DNA of 64,000 nucleotides from JAGXKT01 sp964531695 (GCA_964531695.1 CAZHEH010000009.1:1-64000); one strand, 5' to 3'; counted from the first letter of the stretch, positions 43,091 to 52,276 are shown. Made by a program: numbers and translations. The notes: generated by a model not told the origin, from the letters alone.

Positions 43091-43227
43091 AGCGATACGG
43101 TCGCTGCGAGCGAAGCTGGAAGCGACGGCCGGACGTGGGCAGCGACCCGGACTGCCCGGACCTGTCGGCGCGCGATGCGGCCGCGGTGAAGGCCCTGCGA
43201 GGCGACTCGAAGGGGGAAGACGCCTGA
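43078..43227 (+). pseudogene. Second copy of the ileS 3' end
   Basis: Bases 43078-43204 repeat 41394-41520 with two differences, in the same orientation, encoding RERYGRCERSWKRRPDVGSD and on to the ileS C-terminus. Here the frame reads PDCPDL instead of PDYPDL, restoring a cysteine at a position that fits a zinc-ribbon ligand, and it ends RGDSKGEDA rather than RGG. There is no start signal, so it is not a gene. The 13 bases 43078-43090 are shared with the adjoining gmhA fragment. Confidence 0.85.
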
Positions 43228-43240
43228 CCCTTCTCCGGCG

Positions 43241-43956
43241 CTAGCCGCGCCGGATATCCTTCCGCAGCCGCAGAAGCTCCCGAAACGCGCGGAAGATGAC
43301 GGAGGGCTTCGCCCCCGTCTGCTCGCCCGCCGTCCGGGGAAGGTGCGTCACCGGTACGTCGAGGATCGTGCAACCCAGCCGGGTCGCGCGGCCGAGGATC
43401 TCCGCGTCGATGAGCGCCCCTGTCGACTTGAGTTCCATCCGTTCGAAGATCGCGCACGGGTAGAGCTTGAACGCGCAATCCACGTCGCGGCAGCGAAAGC
43501 CCAGAAGCCGCTGGACGAGCCATCCCCAGCACCGGCGTTGAGTCGGCGGATCGCGCTGTCCCGCCGACGCCGCCGGTAGCCGCTGATGATCGTGGCCTCT
43601 TCCCGCCGGGACAGCAACAGGTCCAGCTCGGCGATGTCGAATTGCCCGTCGCCGTCCGTGTAGAACACGTACTGCTTCGTCGCGGCCGCGAAGCCGCTTC
43701 GCAAGGCCGCCCCGTAGCCGCTGTTCCGTTCGTGGTGCACGGCTCGCACGCGCTCGTCCTCGGCCGCCAGGGCGTCGGCCAACTCGCCCGTGCGGTCGGA
43801 CGAGCCGTCGTTGACGACGATCACCTCCCAGTCGGCCACGAGCCCGCACAGCACCTCGATCGCCCGGCGCACGACGCGCGAGACATTCTCCTGCTCGTTG
43901 AAGCACGGGAAGAACACGCTCAGGGATACGTCGTGCTTGGCGGACACTATCGACAC
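43241..43956 (-). pseudogene. Family 2 glycosyltransferase with a frameshift
   Basis: A DPM1/GtrB-like polyprenyl-phosphate glycosyltransferase. The first part, from GTG 43956 (GAGGAG 8 bases upstream), encodes SVFFPCFNEQENVSRVVRRA, VIVVNDGSSDRTGELADAL and YTDGDGQFDIAEL (DxD motif). Around 43530-43545 the reading must move to another frame to continue with GWLVQRLLGFRCRDVDCAFK and the C-terminus; the expected RLNAW-x-W transition is broken by what looks like one missing base. A sequencing or assembly error and a true pseudogene are equally possible. It follows gmhA on the same strand. Confidence 0.8.
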
Positions 43957-43990
43957 CGGCCCGACTCCTCGCTGTCCGGCCGGCCCGGCC

Positions 43991-44560
43991 TCAACTCGCC
44001 ATCTCCCGCTCGACCAACTCGCACAGCGTGTGATACGCCACCGCGTGCGCTTCCTGGATGCGGGGGGAGTTCTCGCCGCACGCGTCGAGCAGGACGTCCG
44101 CGGCGGCCGCACACTTGCCGCCGCCCGGTCCGGTAAAGGCGACCGTCCCCATGCCGATCTCGCGGGCCGCCTCCAGCGCGGCGACTATATTCGGCGAGTT
44201 GCCCGAGGTCGTCAGTCCGATCGCCACGTCGCCCGCTCGGCCCTTGGCACGGAGCTGGCGTGCGAAGACTTCCGCGTAGCTGCTGTCGTTCGCCACGGCC
44301 GTCAGGACGGACGTGTCCGTGGACAGGGCCTCGGCCCGGAGCCCCGGGCGTTCCATCAGGTACCGGCCGACCAGCTCGCCGGCGATGTGCTGGGCATCCG
44401 CGGCCGAGCCGCCATTGCCGAACAGATACACGCCCCCGCCGGCGCGCAACGCCCGCACGACCAAATCCGCGGCCTCGGCCACGCGCCCGGCCAGCCGCTC
44501 ACCCGCGGCGCGGATGTTGCCGGCCGCCTGCTCGAATCTCTCGGATGCCAATTCGCTCAT
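43991..44560 (-). CDS. gmhA: Sedoheptulose-7-phosphate isomerase (SIS domain)
   Basis: A 189-residue SIS-fold protein. Motifs match GmhA: LFGNGGSAADAQHIAGELVGR near residue 47, TAVANDSSYAEVFARQL, LTTSGNSPNI and the C-terminal EAHAVAYHTLCELVE. The family makes D-glycero-D-manno-heptose 7-phosphate, the first step toward heptose in LPS or S-layer glycans. It is followed on the same strand by a glycosyltransferase and is divergent from a ROK kinase. DiaA-like SIS proteins are an alternative with the same fold. Confidence 0.88.
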   Translation of the reverse strand: MSELASERFEQAAGNIRAAGERLAGRVAEAADLVVRALRAGGGVYLFGNGGSAADAQHIAGELVGRYLMERPGLRAEALSTDTSVLTAVANDSSYAEVFARQLRAKGRAGDVAIGLTTSGNSPNIVAALEAAREIGMGTVAFTGPGGGKCAAAADVLLDACGENSPRIQEAHAVAYHTLCELVEREMAS

Positions 44561-44701
44561 CGGGCTCCCTACCGCCCCGCCCCGTCCGTGGCTATGTGAA
44601 CCCGCGGCAGTCGGCGAATCAAGCCCATCTGCAAAACCCCGCGCGGTACGACGGGAGACCCCTGGACACCGCGGGCGGCTTCGGCGATTCTGCCGGGCGA
44701 G

Positions 44702-45631
44702 ATGAACGTCGAGCCGTCACACAGCGCACCGGTACTCGGCTGGAACGTCGGCGCGACGACCTGCAGCGCCGTGATGGCGTCGCGCGCGGGAGAAATCCTG
44801 GAACGCGTGGACTGGCCGGCCGGCGCCGAGCGGGGCTTCGAGCCGATGCTGGGCGACTTCCTCGATCACGCGCGCCGCCTGTCCGCGGCCGCCGAACCCG
44901 AGGGCATCGGCGTCAGCGTCGGCGGGCCCATGAACGCGGTGACCGGGCGGGTCCTCGGCCCGCCGAACCTGCCCGGTTGGGACGACGTGGACCTGGCTGC
45001 ACGGCTGGGCGAAGCGCTGGGCCTGCCCGTCCGAATCGAGCACGACGCGGCCGCCTGCCTCGAGGCCGAGTGGCTCTGGGGCGGCGCCCGCGGCTGCACA
45101 CACGCGGCCTACCTGACCTGCGGCACCGGCTTCGGCGCCGGACTGCTGATCGGCGGGCGGATCGTCCGCGGGCCGGACGGTCAGACGCCGGAACTGGGCC
45201 ACGTCCGCCTGGCCGACGACGGGCCCATCGCCTTCGACAAGGCGGGCTCGGCCGAGGCCTTCTGCGCCGGCAGCGGCATCGCCAAGCTGGCGTCCTGGCG
45301 GCGCCCCGAGCACTTCCCGGCGCCGATCAGTACGGAACGTCTCGCCGAGCGGGCCGCCGCGGGCGATGCGCTCGCGCGGGACGTGCTGGACGAGGCCGCC
45401 CGCCGCACCGGGCAGGCCTGCGCGCTGCTGGCCGACCTGTTCGCCCCACGGGTCATCCTGCTGGGCTCGCTGGCGCGCTACCTGGGCCCGAGCTGGGTGC
45501 AGAAGGTGTGCGACGGATTTCGGGCCGAAGCCCTCCCGGATCGGCGGGCCACTCCGGTGAAGCCGGCCGGGCTGGGCGAGCGCCTCCAGGATCTCTCCGC
45601 GGCCGCGGCCTGGCTGTTTGCCGCGCGCTGA
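44702..45631 (+). CDS. ROK family sugar kinase
   Basis: A 309-residue ATP-dependent sugar kinase of the ROK family. It has the phosphate-1 loop region (VLGWNVGATTCSAV), GIGVSVGGPMN, the catalytic Asp in IEHDAAACLEAEW, the phosphate-2 loop (LTCGTGFGAGLLIGGRI) and ELGHVRL. The ROK zinc motif (CxCGxxGC) is absent, and FDKAGSAEAFCAGSGIAK replaces it. Substrate could be glucose, fructose or an amino sugar. It is divergent from gmhA across a 140-base gap. Confidence 0.88.
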   Translation: MNVEPSHSAPVLGWNVGATTCSAVMASRAGEILERVDWPAGAERGFEPMLGDFLDHARRLSAAAEPEGIGVSVGGPMNAVTGRVLGPPNLPGWDDVDLAARLGEALGLPVRIEHDAAACLEAEWLWGGARGCTHAAYLTCGTGFGAGLLIGGRIVRGPDGQTPELGHVRLADDGPIAFDKAGSAEAFCAGSGIAKLASWRRPEHFPAPISTERLAERAAAGDALARDVLDEAARRTGQACALLADLFAPRVILLGSLARYLGPSWVQKVCDGFRAEALPDRRATPVKPAGLGERLQDLSAAAAWLFAAR

Positions 45632-45706
45632 CGCCGCTGTGGGGCAGAAGAAACGCGGCGGTCGCATCGGGCCGCCCCACTTCCGGGCTGCTTGAGAAAC
45701 GACTGT

Positions 45707-46519
45707 TTACCCTCGTCGGCGCCTCAGGAGGGCCGCCAGGCCGCCGATGGCCAGCAGTGCCGCCGCCCCCGGCTCGGGCGTGATGGCGAAGGCCATGTCG
45801 ATGCTGTCGCCCGGCTGGGGTAGCCACGCATACGGTGAGTTGAAGCCGGAAGGATAACGCAGCTCCTGCGGACCGTCCTCGGGGTCCAGGTAGACCGCGT
45901 CGTCGTTCCAGTGCATCAACGAGGTCTTCCAGCCGAACGCGGCGTTGGCGCCCGCCGGCCCCACCGCCTGGACCTGGAGCCAGTAGACGGCCGGGTCCGT
46001 CCCGGAGCCGGCCTGGAAGAAGGGATCGTCCGGGAACAGGAAGTTGTACTGCCAGACCTCGGCATGGTTGTCCGGAACGTATTGCCCGGACTCCGGGCTG
46101 TACCAATCCTCCAAGGCGTCGGCCCCGTGCGTGTGCCAGAGCCGGGCGGCATACTCTCCCGGGGCGAAGGAGTACTCCTTCACCGGGCCTTTGCCGTAGT
46201 CAGGCCTGCTGTAGTCGAGCCCGCCCGCTCCGGCCGGGATGTCATCGTAGAATGCCAGGCGGAACGTCGTCTGATCGGTCAGGTTGAGGTCATCCCGCCA
46301 CGAACCCCAGATATGCACGTCGGTGACGGGTGCGTCATCGTAGCAGAGGAAATCGTCCGCCAAGGGCGTACTGGTGGCGTCCACGTCCATTCCCGTAACC
46401 GTGAGATCCGGCTGTTGCAGCCATTTGGGGATATCGAGGTCGGCCGTAGCGACACCGGCGAGAACAAGAACGGCCAGAACCGCGCTCAGAACGCGCTTGC
46501 AGACTCCGTGCAAGAACAT
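45707..46519 (-). CDS. PEP-CTERM sorted secreted protein
   Basis: A 270-residue exported protein: signal peptide (VLSAVLAVLVLAGVATA), a beta-rich body (DDFLCYDDAPVTDVHIWGSW; YWLQVQAVGPAGANAAFGWK) and a C-terminal PEP-CTERM signal made of TPEP, a hydrophobic helix (GAAALLAIGGLAALL) and RRRRG. The sorting signal implies an exosortase elsewhere and delivery to the outer surface. The body matches a conserved planctomycete secreted domain of unknown function. A consensus-like promoter lies about 150 bases upstream. Confidence 0.88.
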   Translation of the reverse strand: MFLHGVCKRVLSAVLAVLVLAGVATADLDIPKWLQQPDLTVTGMDVDATSTPLADDFLCYDDAPVTDVHIWGSWRDDLNLTDQTTFRLAFYDDIPAGAGGLDYSRPDYGKGPVKEYSFAPGEYAARLWHTHGADALEDWYSPESGQYVPDNHAEVWQYNFLFPDDPFFQAGSGTDPAVYWLQVQAVGPAGANAAFGWKTSLMHWNDDAVYLDPEDGPQELRYPSGFNSPYAWLPQPGDSIDMAFAITPEPGAAALLAIGGLAALLRRRRG

Positions 46520-46671
46520 GTCGTGCTCCTTCCTTCACGCCGCGGCAAGCCAACCGCGGGCGAAAACGAGCCGAGCTTGGGGCGAGCGATTGGGCGGCGA
46601 GCCCTGGTGAGCACAAGCCGTTCGGCGTCTCCTACGCCCTCGCACCCGAGCCAAGCGCCATAACGGCTATA

Positions 46672-46699
46672 ATTCTATCCCCGAACCCCTTTTTGTCAA
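46672..46699 (-). promoter_or_regulatory. Sigma-70 promoter of the PEP-CTERM gene
   Basis: On the minus strand TTGACA (46694-46699) is followed after 16 bases by TAGAAT (46672-46677), the only consensus -35 paired with a good -10 found in the window. It would give a leader of about 145 bases. The region is AT-rich compared with its surroundings. Confidence 0.7.
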
Positions 46700-46758
46700 G
46701 CAGTTGTCAGAAAAAGCGGTTAAATATGCTCTTGGGCCCATGTGCGCCTATCTTTGAG

Positions 46759-47847
46759 TCATTTAATTCCCAAGAGTTGCTCCTTCAAATCCAGGTAGTA
46801 CAGGTAGTCGTCGGGAGCCACATCGGGCGGGCAGCGATGGTCGCAATGCGGGATGAACCCGCCCCGCTCGACGTACGGCACGAGCGATTCGAGGTACTCC
46901 CGCGTAGCGTCCCGGCCGGCGCGGAGCTTCATCTTGTCCACGCCGCCCATGATCCGCAGTTCCGGCCCGTACTCGTCGAGCACCGGGCCCGGATGCCCGC
47001 AGCCGTTGACCTCGAACGGGAACATTGTGTTGAGTCCGGCCTCGAGGAAGTACGGGATCATCGGGCGGATGTCGCCATCGGAATCGGTGTACCAGATGTC
47101 CACGCCGCCGGCGCGGAGCTTCGCGCCGATCCGCTTGTACCGCGGCACGATGACGCTCTTGAAGAAATCCATCGAGACCAGCGGCCCCGTGTTGCAGGAG
47201 ATGTCCTCCCAGCCGCGGGCGAGGTCGAAGTCGATCTCGCCCAGCAGTGAGTCCAGCGATTGCTCGACCAGTTGGCAGACCGTCTCGACCATGTCCTCGA
47301 CCATCTCCGGGTAGTCGAACACGGCATAGGCGAGTCCCTCGACGGTCAGGAGATCCCGGACCTTGCCGATGAGCGACCCGCAATGGACGGCCAACGGGTA
47401 GTCCCGATCCGCCGGGTGCGCGGCCCGAACCGCCGCCACGTCGATCCGCCGGGCCGGGTCATCCAGCCGGAAGTGCTCCTCCTTGCAGCGCTTCCAGTCG
47501 TCGGGCGTCTTGATCGACGAATCCGTGAAGTGCGGGATCGTGCTGTGCCCGTCCTTCGGCACCTCCGCCAGCAGCCCGTCGCGGTTTCGGATGACCTTCT
47601 TGGCGTCCGTCTCCTCGATGACCTCTTCGGGATAGCCGGGGTGCATCCAGTTGCCGCACGGCTCGCCGACGTCCTTGATCACGTCGAAGCTGAAGAACCG
47701 GTGAGCGTCGTGGTTATGGGTGATGCCATTCTCGCGGAAGATCGGCCACTGGCGGAAGTTCTCCTGCCAGTAGCCGAATTCCATGTTGAAGCAGCGATCA
47801 AACGGCTGATGGTGCATCTGGGCGACGAACCGCTCGCGGTCGGTCAT
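46759..47847 (-). CDS. Uroporphyrinogen decarboxylase-like enzyme
   Basis: A 362-residue URO-D superfamily protein from the ATG at 47847 (GGAAGGG 5 bases upstream). Signatures include TDRERFVAQMHHQPFDRCF, DFDLARGWEDISCNTGPLVS and the C-terminal HCDHRCPPDVAPDDYLYYL. Arginines and the aspartate expected for porphyrin decarboxylation are not in place as in HemE, so it is better placed with the MtaA/CmuA-type methyltransferases or the planctomycete URO-D paralogs that act on unknown compounds. A corrinoid partner is not adjacent. Confidence 0.8.
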   Translation of the reverse strand: MTDRERFVAQMHHQPFDRCFNMEFGYWQENFRQWPIFRENGITHNHDAHRFFSFDVIKDVGEPCGNWMHPGYPEEVIEETDAKKVIRNRDGLLAEVPKDGHSTIPHFTDSSIKTPDDWKRCKEEHFRLDDPARRIDVAAVRAAHPADRDYPLAVHCGSLIGKVRDLLTVEGLAYAVFDYPEMVEDMVETVCQLVEQSLDSLLGEIDFDLARGWEDISCNTGPLVSMDFFKSVIVPRYKRIGAKLRAGGVDIWYTDSDGDIRPMIPYFLEAGLNTMFPFEVNGCGHPGPVLDEYGPELRIMGGVDKMKLRAGRDATREYLESLVPYVERGGFIPHCDHRCPPDVAPDDYLYYLDLKEQLLGIK

Positions 47848-47979
47848 CGTGCCCTTCCACTTCGGCCTGCACGGCTGTATGGACATCCTCTAGCTCCTGT
47901 AAGGGTTTCGAGGGAATCGGTTCCAGGGAATCACCCTGCGAGTCAAACTCCGGCGCCAATTGCCGAGCCCCGCCGCCGG

Positions 47980-49626
47980 CTACTCGACCACCAACTGGTG
48001 TTCCGTACGCCGGACCTGCTGGTGACGGGCCCAGACGGGGTCGGTCTCGGGGAAGTCCTCCCGGTAGTGCACGCCCCGCGTCTCGCTCCGCCGGAGGGCG
48101 CACTCGGCCACCACAAACGCGGCCGTGAGCATGTTCTGCACCTCCCAGCCGGCGGGGTCGAGGAACTCCTTGTCCAGCACGTAGCGTCCCCAGAAGTGCA
48201 CGATTTCGAGCGTCTCGGAGAGCCGTTCGCCTCGTCGCACGATGCCGGCATTGCGCCACATGACCGACCGGAGCGAGTTGCGGATATCGCCCAGGTCGAG
48301 GGTCGTGCGGTCGGACGGCTCGTTGATCCAGTCGATCTCGCCGGCTACCAGCCGGCCGTTGGCGGCTCCGACCGCCTCCCCCGCCAACTCCCCACATCGC
48401 TCGCCGAACACCAGCGCCTCGGGCAAGCTGTTGGACGCCAGCCGGTTCGCGCCGTGCAGGCCACTGGCCGCCGCCTCGCCGCAGGCGAGCAATCCGGGCA
48501 AGCTCGTCCGCCCGTCGATGTCCACCCGCGCCCCGCCGATCATGTAATGAGCGGCCGGGTGCACCGGGATCAGGTCACTCCCCGGGTCGATGCCGAACTG
48601 CCGGCACTGCGCGTCGATCCGCGGGAAGCGCTCCGCGAACGCGGCCGCGCCGAGGTGCCGAACGTCGAGGTACACGTGCGTGGAGTTCGTCTCGGCCATT
48701 GTCTGGTGGATCGCCCGGCTGACCGCGTCGCGCGGTGCCAGTTCCCCCATCTCGTGATGCTCGGCCATGAAGCGACGCCCGCCGCGGTCGACGAGATGAC
48801 CGCCCTCACCCCGAACGGCCTCCGAGATCAGCGACCGCGTCGAGCCGGCGACGTACAGCGTCGTCGGGTGGAACTGCATCATCTCGGCATCCGCGATGGT
48901 CGCGCCCGCGCGGAAGGCCAGCGCCATGGCGTCAGCCGTGGCCCCCGGCGGGTTGGACGTCTCCCGCCACAGCATGCCCGCGCCGCCCGCGGCGAGAATC
49001 GTCTGCCGGGCCCAGATCATCTGCAACCCGTAGCGGGCGTGGTAGGTCAGCGCCCCGACGACCGACGCCCCGTTTCCGCCCGCGGGCGGGTCCGTCGCCA
49101 GATCGATCACGAAACAATGGTCAAACAGCTTGACGCTGTCGAGGCCGCGGACCCGCTCCAGCAGCACGTTGGTCACGGCCTGGCCGGTCGCGTCCCCGTT
49201 GGCATGGACCACTCGAGGCCGGCCGTGGCCGCCCTCGCGCCCCAAACGCAGCCGGCCCCGATCGGTGTCGAAGGGAACGCCCCAGCTTCTCAGCTCCTCG
49301 ATGGCCGTCGGTGCCGAGTCGATCACCTTCCGCAGGACCTGCTCGTCGCACAGCCCGGCGCCGGTCTCCAGCGTGTCCCGCACGTGGTCCTCGATGGAAT
49401 CGTCGGGGTCCATCACGGCCGCCAGGCCGCCCTGGGCGTAGTAGCTGTTGGACGCCTCGAAGTCGCCCTTGGTGGCGACGATGACCCGTGCGCGGCCCGC
49501 CGCCTCGATCGCGGCCCGCAGCCCGGCGACGCCCGCGCCGACGATCAGAACGTCGGTGAAGATGTGCGGCAGCTTGTGGCTTTCGAAGCTCAACAGGTGC
49601 CGCCGTTGCAGATACGGGGAGTCCAT
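47980..49626 (-). CDS. nadB: L-aspartate oxidase
   Basis: A 548-residue FAD enzyme that oxidises L-aspartate to iminoaspartate, the first step of NAD synthesis. It has the FAD Rossmann motif (DVLIVGAGVAGLRAAIEAA), YYAQGGLAAV, HPTTLYVAG, the active-site region AAHYMIGGARVDIDGRTSLP and HGANRLASNSLPEALVFG. A helical C-terminal domain follows. NadA and NadC are not adjacent. The start at 49626 faces the DHOD-like gene, leaving a 95-base divergent control region. Confidence 0.93.
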   Translation of the reverse strand: MDSPYLQRRHLLSFESHKLPHIFTDVLIVGAGVAGLRAAIEAAGRARVIVATKGDFEASNSYYAQGGLAAVMDPDDSIEDHVRDTLETGAGLCDEQVLRKVIDSAPTAIEELRSWGVPFDTDRGRLRLGREGGHGRPRVVHANGDATGQAVTNVLLERVRGLDSVKLFDHCFVIDLATDPPAGGNGASVVGALTYHARYGLQMIWARQTILAAGGAGMLWRETSNPPGATADAMALAFRAGATIADAEMMQFHPTTLYVAGSTRSLISEAVRGEGGHLVDRGGRRFMAEHHEMGELAPRDAVSRAIHQTMAETNSTHVYLDVRHLGAAAFAERFPRIDAQCRQFGIDPGSDLIPVHPAAHYMIGGARVDIDGRTSLPGLLACGEAAASGLHGANRLASNSLPEALVFGERCGELAGEAVGAANGRLVAGEIDWINEPSDRTTLDLGDIRNSLRSVMWRNAGIVRRGERLSETLEIVHFWGRYVLDKEFLDPAGWEVQNMLTAAFVVAECALRRSETRGVHYREDFPETDPVWARHQQVRRTEHQLVVE

Positions 49627-49683
49627 GATCTCGAAAGTCTACTCGCCGGTTGGCGGGGAGTCGAACGGAAACGCCGCAGCGCC

Positions 49684-49689
49684 TATACT
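49684..49689 (+). promoter_or_regulatory. -10 box (TATACT) of the DHOD-like gene
   Basis: TATACT lies 32 bases before the ATG at 49722, leaving about 25 leader bases that contain AAAGGA. No good -35 is visible. Confidence 0.45.
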
Positions 49690-49721
49690 ACGGTGAACTC
49701 CCACTGAGAAAGGACTTCGCG

Positions 49722-50729
49722 ATGGACCTGACGACGACGTACATGGGCCTGAACCTGTCGAGCCCCTTGGTGCCCTCCGCCTCGCCGCTGAGCCGCGACT
49801 TGGACAACATCCGCAGAATGGAGGACGCCGGCGCGGGCGCCGTCGTGCTGTGGTCGCTCTTCGAGGAGCAGATCGAGCACGATGCCGAGGAACTGGAGCA
49901 CTACCTGCACTACGGGGCGGACCGCTTCGCCGAGTCGCTGAGCTTCTTCCCGGATGTGGGCGAGTACCGCCTCGGGCCGGATGAGTATCTCAAGCACATC
50001 ACCCAGGCCAAGGAGGCGGTGGACATTCCGATCGTCGCCTCCTTGAACGGCATCTCGGACCGGGGCTGGACGGACTACGCCCGCCAGATGGCCGACGCCG
50101 GGGCCGACGCGATCGAGCTGAACGTGTACTACATCCCGGCCATCCCCGACCTGCCGTGCGAGCATGTGGAGAAGGTCTACCGGACGATCCTCGAGACGGT
50201 CAAGTCGACCGTCTCCGTGCCCGTTGCGATGAAGCTCTCGCCCTTCCACTCCTCGATGCAGCACACAGCCCAGCGGCTGGGCGAGGCGGGCGCCGACGCG
50301 CTGGTGCTGTTCAACCGCTTTTACCAGCCCGACCTGGACGTCGAGAACCTCGCCGTGCAGCCGACCGTCACGCTGAGCCACTCGGACGACCTTCGCCTGC
50401 CGCTGCGGTGGATCGCCATCCTTCACGGGAACGTCGAGGCGTCGCTGGCCTGCACCTCCGGCATTCACACGGGGGAGGACGCCGCCAAGGCCATCCTCGC
50501 CGGCGCCGACGTGGCGATGCTCTGCTCCGTGCTGCTGGACGGCGGCATCGGCAAGACCGCCGAGATCCGAGATGGGCTCAAACGCGTCATGGACAAAAAG
50601 GGCTACGGCTCCGTCGAAGAGATGCGCGGCGTGCTCAGCCAGAAGAACTGCCCCGAGCCGGCCGCGTTCGAGCGGGCGAACTACATCAAGGCCTTGACCG
50701 AGTTCGGCTGGACGGCCACGCGGGAATAG
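49722..50729 (+). CDS. Dihydroorotate dehydrogenase-like flavoprotein
   Basis: A 335-residue FMN TIM-barrel of the DHOD-like family. It begins DLTTTYMGLNLSSPLVPSAS and continues with AGAGAVVLWSLFEEQI, ADAIELNVYYIP, VPVAMKLSPF (FMN lysine) and GADALVLFNRFYQPD. The FMN-phosphate region is SGIHTGEDAAKAILAGADV. Compared with PyrD, the catalytic loop cysteine or serine is not evident, and such proteins (often beside pyruvate:ferredoxin oxidoreductases) may act on other substrates. AAAGGA 8 bases upstream supports the start. Confidence 0.85.
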   Translation: MDLTTTYMGLNLSSPLVPSASPLSRDLDNIRRMEDAGAGAVVLWSLFEEQIEHDAEELEHYLHYGADRFAESLSFFPDVGEYRLGPDEYLKHITQAKEAVDIPIVASLNGISDRGWTDYARQMADAGADAIELNVYYIPAIPDLPCEHVEKVYRTILETVKSTVSVPVAMKLSPFHSSMQHTAQRLGEAGADALVLFNRFYQPDLDVENLAVQPTVTLSHSDDLRLPLRWIAILHGNVEASLACTSGIHTGEDAAKAILAGADVAMLCSVLLDGGIGKTAEIRDGLKRVMDKKGYGSVEEMRGVLSQKNCPEPAAFERANYIKALTEFGWTATRE

Positions 50730-50732
50730 GCG

Positions 50733-52151
50733 TCAGCGTCCGTGGATCGCTGCCTCGGCCGGGGCGAACTCCCGCGGCAAGGCGAAGTGCGTGCCCGGCC
50801 CGGCCGGGGGCTCGGCGTCGGGCGAGAAGTGCTCTCGGCCCCGTGCGAGCCACTCGCGCTGGAGCTCGTCGAAGTCCGTGCCGCACTCCTCGAGTATGTC
50901 CTCGACCGGCGTGCCGTCGGCCAGCCCGGTCGCCAACGCGCGGAGCCGGTCGGGGTGGTCCTCCAGGAGGAACGCCACCAAGCCGGCGACCTGAGCGTAG
51001 CGATCGGAAGAGGCCCGCTCGGTCATGACCTCACTCAGCGGGCGGAAGTAAGTCTCCTCGTCGACGCCCGCCCGAAAGCTCCGCACGTAGTGCCGCCGAT
51101 CCATCGACTCCGGGTACACGCAGAGCTGGAGGTAGTTCGCCAACCCCTCGTGCAGCCAGGAGTGCTCCGGGATGCTGGTCATCAGGCGGAGTTCGCGCGT
51201 CACCATGCAGTGGACGCCCTCGTGGAACCACACCGGTCGGTCGGCACCGTGCTCCTCGCTGTACGTCGAGCCGGAGATGTCCTGGACCGTGTAGCCGTCG
51301 GAATCGGGCGGGCGGATCGTGGCCAGCCACCGCTCGCCGAGGGATTCGAAGAAGCCGCGGTAGTCCGCCTTGCGGGAGAAGATCAGCAGCGCCGTGGGCC
51401 GGCCCGGCCGGATCGGCCGACAGGCGTCGCCGAAGACGCGGCGGACCCACATCCGGATGCGGATGAGCCGGTCGGCGATGTCCCTCAAGTCGTCCTCGGA
51501 CAACTCTGCCGCGTCGGTCGCCACCATCACGCCGCCCGTCACGACGACTTGCCGCGAGCCGCGGCCGAATGCCAGGTCCGCCAAGTACCACTCCGGTCCC
51601 GGCACCCCGCTCCTGCGCGGGGCGGGCTCGATCCGCAGCTCGTCCAAGTAGAACGTGCCCGTGTCGGACTCGACCTGCAGGACGAGCTTGCGAACCTCGG
51701 ACCACTCGCCCACGAAATCGTTCCCCCACCGCCACAGGAGCAGCGGCAGACGGATCCGGTCCCACTCCCCCGACGTCTCCGGTAAGACGCGCCGCTGGAA
51801 GATCACGCGGCTCTCGCCGTCCACGGCAGACCAGCGGAGCCGGGCGCCCTCGACGCCCTCGCGGAGCCGCAGGTGGAACGTCAGCGCCGACTGGCGGGCC
51901 ATGTTGACGCCCTCGGGCACGTCCAGCACGACCTGCGCCTGCTTGCCGAGCCGCGGGGTGACCGCCAGGCAGCCGCCTCCCCCCAACGGGGCCGGGTCGG
52001 AGACGATTTCCACCTCGGCTCGCCGCGCCTGTGCCTCGACGGGCGACTCGTCGAAGCGGTAAACGTGCGTCGGCTCGGTCCCGGTCGCCGCGGCCGCCGC
52101 CGCGAGTAGCGCGGCAAGCGCCGAGATTGCGTGCATCCGTCTGCGATCCAT
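50733..52151 (-). CDS. Secreted gluzincin-like metallopeptidase
   Basis: A 472-residue exported protein from the ATG at 52151 (signal MHAISALAALLAAAAAATG). The first half is a beta-sandwich likely to bind carbohydrate or protein (YRFDESPVEAQARRAEVEIV; SDTGTFYLDELRI). The second half carries VWFHEGVHCMVTRE, an HExxH zinc motif, followed 30 residues later by WLHEGLANYL, which supplies the third ligand glutamate in the gluzincin pattern (peptidase MA-like). It is convergent with the DHOD-like gene, 3 bases apart. Confidence 0.75.
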   Translation of the reverse strand: MDRRRMHAISALAALLAAAAAATGTEPTHVYRFDESPVEAQARRAEVEIVSDPAPLGGGGCLAVTPRLGKQAQVVLDVPEGVNMARQSALTFHLRLREGVEGARLRWSAVDGESRVIFQRRVLPETSGEWDRIRLPLLLWRWGNDFVGEWSEVRKLVLQVESDTGTFYLDELRIEPAPRRSGVPGPEWYLADLAFGRGSRQVVVTGGVMVATDAAELSEDDLRDIADRLIRIRMWVRRVFGDACRPIRPGRPTALLIFSRKADYRGFFESLGERWLATIRPPDSDGYTVQDISGSTYSEEHGADRPVWFHEGVHCMVTRELRLMTSIPEHSWLHEGLANYLQLCVYPESMDRRHYVRSFRAGVDEETYFRPLSEVMTERASSDRYAQVAGLVAFLLEDHPDRLRALATGLADGTPVEDILEECGTDFDELQREWLARGREHFSPDAEPPAGPGTHFALPREFAPAEAAIHGR

Positions 52152-52276
52152 GCGGATACCTTGTCGCGCGGCGGGCTTGTTGGCGGCATCGGCGCGCGGT
52201 AGCATCCAATCGTGCGGGCCCGGCCGCGACCGCCCCATCATACAGCACGGCCGGCCGCAGGGAAGGAGCCGGCGTC

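Noticed and set aside
43036..43227. Short gene encoding a 63-residue protein
   Set aside because: It is the copied ileS tail plus antisense of a gmhA fragment; no ribosome binding site.
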